Position numbers and translations under genes: made by a program
Shown: positions 57,983-64,000 of the stretch, one piece after another
Layout: each line of letters opens with the position of its first letter
Numbering within the stretch: the first letter of the stretch is position 1
Notes under the pieces: model-generated
The model's input: the letters and a program-made list of their open reading frames with translations, nothing else
What the model was told of the DNA's origin: nothing
Database searches by the model: none
DNA from: Pseudonocardia benzenivorans CB1190
Lineage (GTDB): Bacteria > Actinomycetota > Actinomycetes > Mycobacteriales > Pseudonocardiaceae
NCBI RefSeq assembly: GCF_000196675.2
Contig: NC_015312.1
Span: 6,960,501 to 7,024,500 of the forward strand
Length of the DNA: 64,000 nucleotides
Direction of reading: 5' to 3'

Positions 57983-58759
57983 TTACACGCCCGACCCCGG
58001 GGCCTCACGAAGACGTGACAGCGGCCGACCAGGCGCGACGTCGGCGAGGACGACGGCCAGCTCGTGCGGTTCCGACAACATCGGCCAGTGGCCGGTCGGA
58101 AGGTCCCGGATGTCCCACTCCGGGTCCGCGAGCTGGGCGAAGGCCGGCACGCCCGCGGCAGCGAGCTCGCGGACCTGTTGTCCCGGAAAGCTGGACGCCA
58201 CGAGGATCTTGGGCAGCGACGGGTCGTTGACACCGCGTCGCACCGGGCCGAGGACGACACCGGCCGGTTCCGGCGCCGCGCGCCGGACCAGCGTCTCCAG
58301 GGTGTCGGTGTCGAGGCCGTCGAGGCTCGCACCGGACGTGCGCAGCTCCTCGGGTGTGGGCATCGGGTACCAGCCGCCGTGGGCGGCGATGCGCTCGCGG
58401 ATCCACGTCTGCATCTCCGGCGGGTGGAAGTCGATGTGCGCCACGCCCTCCGGCATCGGACCCGTGTCGACGAGGACGAGCCCGGCCACCTGCTCGCGCG
58501 CCTCCTCCGCCGCGGCGACGACCACAGGGCCGGCCCCGCTGTGCCCGACGAGCACGACCGGCTCCGCCTCGCGGCGGATCGTCGCAACGACATCGGCGAC
58601 CTGGTCGGCCGCGCTGACCTCGGCCGTCGTCGCGCGCTCGGCGACACCCAGCGGCGTCAACGCCCGCACCTCGTGACCCGCGGCCCGCAGCTCGGCGGCC
58701 ACCCCGTCCCACGCCCACGCGCCCAACCAGAACCCCGGGACCAGCACATATGTCGTCAT
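57983..58759 (-). CDS. Alpha/beta hydrolase
   Basis: A 258-aa esterase-like enzyme: oxyanion region VLVPGFWLGAWAWDGVA, nucleophile elbow GHSGAG (Ser 74), VLVDTGPMP strand and C-terminal catalytic His in TGHWPM. The fold family is the MhpC/salicylate-esterase-like group; substrate unknown. A leaderless ATG follows TACCGT by 7 nt. It is divergent from the WYL regulator with only 61 bases between starts, suggesting regulation by that protein. Confidence 0.85.
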   Translation of the reverse strand: MTTYVLVPGFWLGAWAWDGVAAELRAAGHEVRALTPLGVAERATTAEVSAADQVADVVATIRREAEPVVLVGHSGAGPVVVAAAEEAREQVAGLVLVDTGPMPEGVAHIDFHPPEMQTWIRERIAAHGGWYPMPTPEELRTSGASLDGLDTDTLETLVRRAAPEPAGVVLGPVRRGVNDPSLPKILVASSFPGQQVRELAAAGVPAFAQLADPEWDIRDLPTGHWPMLSEPHELAVVLADVAPGRPLSRLREAPGSGV

Positions 58760-58820
58760 GTCTGCGACGGTACGACGTGATGCGGGCCGAACCGGTCCTG
58801 ATTCACGGCAGAATGTCGCC

Positions 58821-59777
58821 ATGACCTCGTCGGCGAGCCGGGTGCTCGCCCTGCTGGAACTCCTGCAGGCCCGGCCCGGGATCACCGGACCCGAACTGGC
58901 CCAACGCCTGGACGTCGACGCGCGAACCGTCCGGCGGCACGTGCGGACCCTCGAGGAGCTCGGGGTGCCCGTCGTCGCGAGCCGGGGCCGGTACGGCGGC
59001 TACCGGCTGCTGCCCGGCTACCGGCTGCCGCCGCTGATGCTGTCGGGCGACGAGGCGGTCGCCGTCGTGCTCGGGTTGCTCGCCGCGGAGCGCACGGGCC
59101 TGCACGCCGCGGCGCCCGCCGTCGCGAGCGCGCGGGCGAAGATCGGCCGGGTCCTGCCCGAGACCCTGCGCGACAGGGTCGACGCCGTCGCCGAGGTGCT
59201 CGGGTTCACCGCCACCGCCTACGACGGCGCGGCCCCCGACGCGGCCGTCCTGCTCGCGCTCGGCACCGCGGCCCGAGACGTCGAACGGGTCCGCATCGCG
59301 TATCGGTCGTGGCGCGGGGACGCCACCCAGCGGGAGCTCGACCCGTGGGGCCTGACGTTCCACGCCGGCCGGTGGTACGTCAGCGGGCACGACCATGCGC
59401 GCGACGCCGTCCGCACCTTCCGCGTCGACCGGGTGCTGCAGGTCGAGGCGGTCGGGCCCGGCACGCCGGCGCCGGCAGGGTTCGACGCCGCCGAGCAGGT
59501 CGTCACCGGGATCGCGGCGGTCGGCTGGGCCCACGAGGTCGAGGTGGTCCTGCACGTGCCGCTCGACCGGGCCCGGCAGCTGGTGCCGCGCACCGCCGGC
59601 ACGCTCGCCGCGCACCCGTCGGGGTCGCAGTTCCGGGGGCGCGTCGAGCACCTCGACGGTGCCGCCCGGATGCTCGCGGGCCTGGGCGTGGGCCTGACCG
59701 TCGTCGCGCCCGACGCGCTGCGCGACGAGGTGCGCGCCCTGGCGCAGAGGCTGTTGCGCGATATGGGCGCCACCTGA
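58821..59777 (+). CDS. WYL-domain (YafY-type) transcriptional regulator
   Basis: A 318-aa regulator. Residues about 5-60 form a winged helix-turn-helix (RVLALLELLQARPGITGPELAQRLDVDARTVRRHVRTLEELG) followed by the GRYGGYRL wing. Residues about 135-210 are a WYL domain (VRIAYRSWRGDATQRELDPWGLTFHAGRWYVSGHD), and a WCX-like C-terminus follows. WYL domains bind nucleic-acid or nucleotide ligands. The ATG lies 6 nt after CAGAAT, compatible with leaderless transcription. Confidence 0.88.
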   Translation: MTSSASRVLALLELLQARPGITGPELAQRLDVDARTVRRHVRTLEELGVPVVASRGRYGGYRLLPGYRLPPLMLSGDEAVAVVLGLLAAERTGLHAAAPAVASARAKIGRVLPETLRDRVDAVAEVLGFTATAYDGAAPDAAVLLALGTAARDVERVRIAYRSWRGDATQRELDPWGLTFHAGRWYVSGHDHARDAVRTFRVDRVLQVEAVGPGTPAPAGFDAAEQVVTGIAAVGWAHEVEVVLHVPLDRARQLVPRTAGTLAAHPSGSQFRGRVEHLDGAARMLAGLGVGLTVVAPDALRDEVRALAQRLLRDMGAT

Positions 59778-59795
59778 GCCTGTCGGCGCCGCGGC

Positions 59796-59845
59796 CGGGC
59801 CGGTGCCGCTGGACCGGTGCCGCCGGCCGGTGCCGCCGGCCGGCC
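59796..59845. repeat. Short GC direct repeats between WYL and lysG genes
   Basis: The unit ccggtgccg occurs three times within about 35 bases (ending in overlapping ccggccgg palindromes) between two convergent stops. It can fold into several hairpins and may terminate both transcripts. Confidence 0.45.
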
Positions 59846-59903
59846 GCTGCGGGTCGCGTCGAACCCGGGCCGCGCCGTGTCGACGGTGCTGTCCGGTCCG
59901 CGC

Positions 59904-60872
59904 TCACGACCCACCCGACGCCGGTGGCGCGCCGGGCGCCGCGCGGCCGGCGCGCCGTGGCGGTCGTGGTCCGGCCCGGACAGGGTCGAGCACCGCGCGG
60001 GCCTCGGCGACGACCTCGTCCGCGACGGCGTCGAGCAGCGGGGAACGCAACCGCCAACGTTGCCAGAACAGCGGCACGGTGACCGGCGGGCCGCCCAGGC
60101 TCACCAGCGCTCCCGACGCGAGCGCACCGCGCGACTGCGGCGGCATCAGCAGCCCCCATCCCAGGCCCATCCGGACCGCGGCCGCGAAGTCGCTCGTCGC
60201 GGGCACGAGGTTGCGCGGCGGCGCGGCCGGGTCGGCACCCCGGGCGCGCAGCCAGCGAGTCTGCAGGTCGTCGCGCCGGTCGTAGTCGACCAGCGGCGCC
60301 CGCGCGAGCGCGTCGGCGGTCGGCCCCTCGGGGAACCACCGGGCCGCGAACTCGGGGGTGGCGACGGCGTCGTAGCGCATGACGCCGAGCGGGGTCACCG
60401 CGCACCCCGCGACCGGCGTCCCCTGCGCGGTGACGGCCGCGGTGACGGTGCCGTCGGCGAGCAGGCCTGCGGTGAAGTCCTGGTCGTCGCGGTGCAACTC
60501 GAAGACGACGGCGTGCCGGCGCGCGACGCGACCCAGGGGCGCGAGGAACCAGGTGCCGAGGGAGTCGGCGTTGACGGCGAGGGCGAGCCGGACGGGTGCG
60601 GCGTCGTCGGGCTCCGCGCTGCCGAGCCCGCTCAGCGCCTCGTGCTCCAGCAGCGCGGTCTGCCGCGCGAGCCGCACGACGGCCGCGCCGGCCTCGGTGG
60701 GCCGCACCGGCTTCGAGCGGACCAGCAGGATCCGTCCGAGCTGGTCCTCCAGCCGCCGGACACGCTGGCTCACCGCCGACGGCGTGAGGTGCAGCCGCTG
60801 CGCCGCCGCCTCGAACGTTCCCTCGTCGACGATCGTCGCGACCGTCTCCACGAGCTCGTGCGCCAGCCTCAT
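59904..60872 (-). CDS. lysG: LysR-family regulator of the ArgP/LysG type
   Basis: A 322-aa LysR-type activator. The helix-turn-helix is in residues about 5-60 (VATIVDEGTFEAAAQRLHLTPSAVSQRVRRLEDQLGRILLVRSKPVRPTEAG-like), followed by a co-inducer domain with VNADSLGTWFLAPL and ATSDFAAAVRMGLGWGLLMP, features of the ArgP/LysG group that senses lysine and arginine. It is divergent from the lysE-like gene, 73 bases away, which is the classical lysG-lysE layout. Confidence 0.87.
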   Translation of the reverse strand: MRLAHELVETVATIVDEGTFEAAAQRLHLTPSAVSQRVRRLEDQLGRILLVRSKPVRPTEAGAAVVRLARQTALLEHEALSGLGSAEPDDAAPVRLALAVNADSLGTWFLAPLGRVARRHAVVFELHRDDQDFTAGLLADGTVTAAVTAQGTPVAGCAVTPLGVMRYDAVATPEFAARWFPEGPTADALARAPLVDYDRRDDLQTRWLRARGADPAAPPRNLVPATSDFAAAVRMGLGWGLLMPPQSRGALASGALVSLGGPPVTVPLFWQRWRLRSPLLDAVADEVVAEARAVLDPVRAGPRPPRRAGRAAPGAPPASGGS

Positions 60873-60945
60873 GTGAAGCTACGCTAATGGCACTGAAGAA
60901 TCCTGAGCTAGATTGCGGCTGCTCCCGCTCCTAGCGTCGGCGTCC

Positions 60946-61614
60946 GTGCCCGCCCTGCTCTCCGGCCTCGGACTCGGCCTGTCCCTCATCGTCGCCATCG
61001 GCGCGCAGAACGCCTTCGTGCTGCGCCAGGGCGTCCGTCGCGAGCACGTGGCCGCCGTCGCGCTCGTGTGCATGGGCAGCGACGCCGTCCTGATCACCGC
61101 GGCGGTCGCGGGCGTCGGGGCGGTGCTGGCCGCGGCGCCGTGGCTGGTCACGGTGGTGCGGTGGGCGGGCGCGGCGTTCCTCGTCGGCTACGGGCTGCTC
61201 GCCGCACGCAGGGCCTGGCGGCCGTCGGGAGCGGCACTGGTCGTCGACCCCGGCGCCGGCCCGGGCCCGACCGGCACCGGTCCGACCGGCGGGACGGCGG
61301 GAGGCTCGCCGGGGACCGTCGTCCGTGCCCGGCCGATCGTGCCGGTGCTGGCCACCTGCCTCGCGCTGACCTGGCTCAACCCGCACGTCTACCTGGACGT
61401 GCTGCTGCTCGGGACCGTCGGCAGCGCACACGGGACGGACCGCTGGTGGTTCGCGGTCGGCGCGGTCGTCGCCAGCATCACCTGGTTCACCACGCTCGCC
61501 TTCGGTGCCCGGCTCGCCGGCCGGTGGCTGCGGTCCCCGCGGGCCTGGCGGGTGCTCGACGGCGCCGTCGCCGTCACGATGCTGGCGCTCGGCGTCGGGC
61601 TGCTCGTCGGCTGA
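60946..61614 (+). CDS. lysE: LysE/ArgO-family amino-acid exporter
   Basis: A 222-aa exporter with about six TM helices. The N-terminus has the LysE signature [19 protein letters not shown], and the fourth helix region has [14 protein letters not shown]. It expels basic amino acids under LysG control. The middle loop ([18 protein letters not shown]) is an unusual glycine-rich insertion. The GTG at 60946 lies 8 nt after TAGCGT; an in-frame TTG lies at 60913. Confidence 0.87.
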   Translation: MPALLSGLGLGLSLIVAIGAQNAFVLRQGVRREHVAAVALVCMGSDAVLITAAVAGVGAVLAAAPWLVTVVRWAGAAFLVGYGLLAARRAWRPSGAALVVDPGAGPGPTGTGPTGGTAGGSPGTVVRARPIVPVLATCLALTWLNPHVYLDVLLLGTVGSAHGTDRWWFAVGAVVASITWFTTLAFGARLAGRWLRSPRAWRVLDGAVAVTMLALGVGLLVG

Positions 61615-63157
61615 GCTGAGCCCCGCGGAAGGAGACCGGACCACGGGGTCGTGAGCGGTGCAGGACCACCCAGGCCGTGACGGCGACCGCGACGAGCCAG
61701 CCGGCGCCGACGCCCGCGGTGACGTCGACGGCCAGCGTGAACGCACCACGGGCCGAGTCGAGCAGGGCGGGGTCACCGGTGACCGTCGCGACGTCGACGG
61801 CACCGCCGAGGGTCTCGCGCGCAGGGCCCGCGGGCGCGTCGACACGTCCGCGGTAGACGGCGGTGAGCACGCTGCCGAGGACGGCCGTGCCGAGCACCGC
61901 GCCCAGCTCGTAGGCCGTCTCCGACATGGCCGAGGCCGATCCCGCCCGCTCGACGGGTGCGGCGGTGAGGACGACGTCGTTGGTCAGCGTCTCGGTCAGC
62001 CCGATCCCGGACCCGACGAGCACGCCCGCCGCGACGAGCAGGCCGCCCGTCGTGCCCGTGCCGAGCAGGACGCACAGCGCGTACCCGGCCCCGGCGGTCG
62101 CGAGGCCCGCCGGCACGAGCGTCCTGATGGGGAAGCGGCGGGCGAGCGCGGCCGCGCCCAGGCCGGCGACGACCGTCGCGACGAACCCGGGGAGCAGCAG
62201 CAGGCCGCTGCGCATCGGGTCGAGTCCCAGCACCAGTTGCAGGTACTGCGCGGAGAAGAAGAGCAGGCCGGTCAGGGCCGCCATCGTCGTGAGGTTGGCG
62301 AGCATCGCGACGCGCAGCACCGGTGAGCGCAGCAGCCGGACGTCCAGCACCGGGTCGCGCCCCGCGGCCGTCAGCCTGCGCGCGCGCCGGACGAAGCCCG
62401 CGGCCGCGCCGACACCGACGGCCAGCGCCGCCACGGCGAGCGGCAGCGACCCGCCGGACCCCACGAGCTTGACCGCCAGCACGATCGGCGCGACCGCGAG
62501 CAGCGACAGTGCGACGCCCACCAGGTCGAGCCGACCGGCCAGCGGATGCCGCGCCTCGGGCAGCATCACGACGGCGAGCACGGCGATCAGCACCGTCACC
62601 GGCACGTTGACCAGGAAGACCGATCCCCACCAGAAGTGCGCGAGCAGCACGCCGCCGACCAGCGGGCCCAGTGCGGCGCCCGCGGCGAAACCGGTCGCCC
62701 AGATCGCCAGGGCCAGCCGGCGCTCGTCGCGGTCGGTGAACAGCGAGCGGATCAACGCGAGCGTGCTCGGCATCAGCATGGCGCCGAAGAACCCCAGCAG
62801 CGCGCGGGCCGCGACGAGGTGCGCGGCGTCGGTCGCGAAGGACGCGGCGAGCGACACGATCCCGAACCCGCTGACGCCGACGACCAGCAGCCGCCGCACA
62901 CCGATGCGGTCGCCGACGGTGCCCATCGTGACCAGCAGCCCGGCCAGCACGAGCGGGTACGCGTCGACCATCCACAGCAAGGTCGTCGCGCTCGGCACGA
63001 GCGCGGTGGTGATCGCGGGCAGCGCGAAGCTCAGCACGGTGTTGTCGACGGCGACGAGCAGCGTCGGCAGGAACAGCACGGCGAGTGCGAGCCACTGCCG
63101 GGCGCCCGCGCGCGCGGGGATCGGACGCGCGTGGGCGCGCGGGAGCGTGACGGTCAT
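61574..63157 (-). CDS. DHA2-family (EmrB/QacA-type) MFS drug exporter
   Basis: A 527-aa transporter with about 14 TM helices. Motif A-like [16 protein letters not shown], motif D1 [22 protein letters not shown] in helix 1 and motif C-like [17 protein letters not shown] in helix 5 place it with the QacA/LfrA group of proton-driven multidrug exporters. Its 3' end overlaps the lysE gene by 41 bases on the opposite strand. A TetR-type operator covers its promoter. Confidence 0.88.
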   Translation of the reverse strand: MTVTLPRAHARPIPARAGARQWLALAVLFLPTLLVAVDNTVLSFALPAITTALVPSATTLLWMVDAYPLVLAGLLVTMGTVGDRIGVRRLLVVGVSGFGIVSLAASFATDAAHLVAARALLGFFGAMLMPSTLALIRSLFTDRDERRLALAIWATGFAAGAALGPLVGGVLLAHFWWGSVFLVNVPVTVLIAVLAVVMLPEARHPLAGRLDLVGVALSLLAVAPIVLAVKLVGSGGSLPLAVAALAVGVGAAAGFVRRARRLTAAGRDPVLDVRLLRSPVLRVAMLANLTTMAALTGLLFFSAQYLQLVLGLDPMRSGLLLLPGFVATVVAGLGAAALARRFPIRTLVPAGLATAGAGYALCVLLGTGTTGGLLVAAGVLVGSGIGLTETLTNDVVLTAAPVERAGSASAMSETAYELGAVLGTAVLGSVLTAVYRGRVDAPAGPARETLGGAVDVATVTGDPALLDSARGAFTLAVDVTAGVGAGWLVAVAVTAWVVLHRSRPRGPVSFRGAQLSRRAARRRAPAS

Positions 63158-63197
63158 TCGGGGGTCCTCGTGCGGTGGTGCAAGTTCCGGGTCTCTA

Positions 63198-63213
63198 TAC
63201 CGTCCAGACGGTA
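63198..63213. promoter_or_regulatory. TetR-type operator in the exporter/repressor intergenic region
   Basis: TACCGTC-CA-GACGGTA is a perfect inverted repeat with a 2-nt centre, 41 bases upstream of the exporter ATG. On the minus strand it overlaps a TATAGA -10-like box, so binding would block exporter transcription. Confidence 0.7.
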
Positions 63214-63385
63214 CAGTTTCGCAGGTTGTTCCCGCCATCGGCCAGATGTGCGACGCGCCACCGGTCCCCGACGCAACCGGTACCCGGCCCGGCCGGACCG
63301 CCGCGGCGCCCGGCCCGCCGGACGGCCGACCCGCCCGGCGCCCGGTCGACCGGAGAACCCCGTGGCGCCCCCCTAGACTCGCGCG

Positions 63386-63949
63386 GTGGCCGGCGCCCGT
63401 GATCGCGTTCTCGACGCCTACGAGACGCTGCTCATCGAGGCAGGCCCGGGCAGCACGACGCTCGACGCCGTCGCCGCGGCCGCCGACGTCTCCAAGGGTG
63501 GGCTGCTCTACCACTTCGCGTCGAAGGACGCACTCGCCGCCGGGCTGCTCGAACGCCTGCGCGCCCGCAGCGCCGCCGACGCCGACGCGATGCGGGCCGA
63601 CCCCGATGGCGTCGTCGCCTACTACCTGCGCACCTCGGTGCCGGGCCGGGCCTCACCCGTCGGACTGACCCGCACCTACCTCGCCGCACTGCGCATCGCC
63701 GACGCCAGCCCCACCGGCCTCGCCGCGCGCGACGCCATCGCCGCCGTCGACGCCGACGGGCTGGCCGCGCTGCGCTCCGAGGTCCCCGACCCCATGCTCG
63801 CCTGGCTCGTCCAGCTCGTCGGCGACGGCCTCTACCTCAGGACGCTCACCGGGGCGCCGATCACGGGGGTCGGCGACGTCGAGGACCTCGTCGCGGTGCT
63901 GCGCGCGCTCGTCAGTGCCTCGTCGGGCGGGAGCACGGCCGAGAGGTAG
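63386..63949 (+). CDS. TetR/AcrR family repressor of the exporter
   Basis: A 187-aa repressor. The N-terminal helix-turn-helix (RVLDAYETLLIEAGPGSTTLDAVAAAADVSKGGLLYHFASKDAL) is of the type followed by a TetR_C_37-like ligand domain. The GTG is leaderless, 6 nt after TAGACT. Divergent pairing with the DHA2 exporter and the shared operator support a drug-inducible efflux switch. Confidence 0.87.
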   Translation: MAGARDRVLDAYETLLIEAGPGSTTLDAVAAAADVSKGGLLYHFASKDALAAGLLERLRARSAADADAMRADPDGVVAYYLRTSVPGRASPVGLTRTYLAALRIADASPTGLAARDAIAAVDADGLAALRSEVPDPMLAWLVQLVGDGLYLRTLTGAPITGVGDVEDLVAVLRALVSASSGGSTAER

Positions 63950-64000
63950 GCGCGGACCGCGTCGGGGTCGGTCGTCCGCAGGCCGATGTGACCGTCGGGG
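63832..64000 (-). CDS. Possible C-terminal part of a gene running off the right edge
   Basis: A minus-strand frame open from the window edge reads PDGHIGLRTTDPDAVRAYLSAV near its start, which looks protein-like, and reaches its first stop (TAG) at 63832-63834. It would overlap the 3' end of the tetR gene by about 118 bases. The last part overlapping tetR looks less natural, so the true end could be different in the presence of a sequence error. Product unknown. Confidence 0.3.
   Translation of the reverse strand, partial: PDGHIGLRTTDPDAVRAYLSAVLPPDEALTSARSTATRSSTSPTPVIGAPVSVLR

Overview
The window is very GC-rich with GC-rich third codon positions, many GTG starts and many 4-nt start/stop overlaps. 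Its gene content (IniB/IniA/IniC-like proteins, FadE5-like acyl-CoA dehydrogenase, GTP-dependent PEP carboxykinase, Rv1733c-like and MT0933-like proteins, an Rpf domain) points to a mycolata-related actinobacterium. A Pseudonocardia-like member of the Pseudonocardiaceae is my best guess, by inference from content only. I saw no rRNA, tRNA, CRISPR array, integrase, transposase or relaxase.

Layout. 1-2.3 kb: a self-regulated TetR repressor, a VOC protein, a TmrB-like P-loop protein and a DUF6194 protein. 2.5-16.5 kb: a two-armed accessory cluster resembling a conjugation-type (type IV) secretion apparatus. The minus arm encodes a DUF6545 membrane protein, a small two-helix membrane protein, a VirB4-like ATPase, a TrbL/VirB6-like multispanning protein, a TcpC/VirB8-like protein and a lytic-transglycosylase/NlpC-P60 wall hydrolase. 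The plus arm encodes a second TcpC-like protein, a secreted low-complexity protein, an Rpf-type muralytic protein on a very long linker and a MinD/ParA-like ATPase. Both arms start from regions carrying the same long inverted repeat. DNA-processing genes are absent.

16.5-25.8 kb: a DMT permease, a small membrane protein, then the most striking locus: a membrane-anchored Hsp70-like protein divergent from two IniB-like proteins, followed by two translationally coupled dynamin-like GTPases (IniA- and IniC-like). The IniB paralogs share about 430 bp that is nearly identical, and each is followed by a strong hairpin. A perfect 16-bp palindrome sits in the divergent promoter region. 25.9-32.3 kb: a Tat-exported molybdenum hydroxylase pair (IorB/IorA-like), a 770-bp stretch without a gene, and a large LuxR-type ATPase regulator that is a candidate relative of the mycobacterial IniR.

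32.4-64 kb is mostly housekeeping and envelope: Tat amidase, FadE5-like dehydrogenase, CBS protein, VanW protein with a huge disordered tail, GroES-like protein, AAA ATPase, SIMPL and Rv1733c-like proteins, FxsA, a branched-chain 2-oxoacid dehydrogenase operon (E1alpha-E1beta-E2), an orphan MT0933-like antitoxin, a polar amino-acid ABC transporter, an AhpD-fold protein, an unrecognised 628-aa protein that may be a helicase relative, a MctP-type symporter with its DUF3311 partner, PEP carboxykinase, an alpha/beta hydrolase with a WYL regulator, a LysG/LysE pair and a DHA2 exporter with its TetR repressor. Many genes begin directly 6-8 nt after a TANNNT-like -10 box, so leaderless transcription appears common here.
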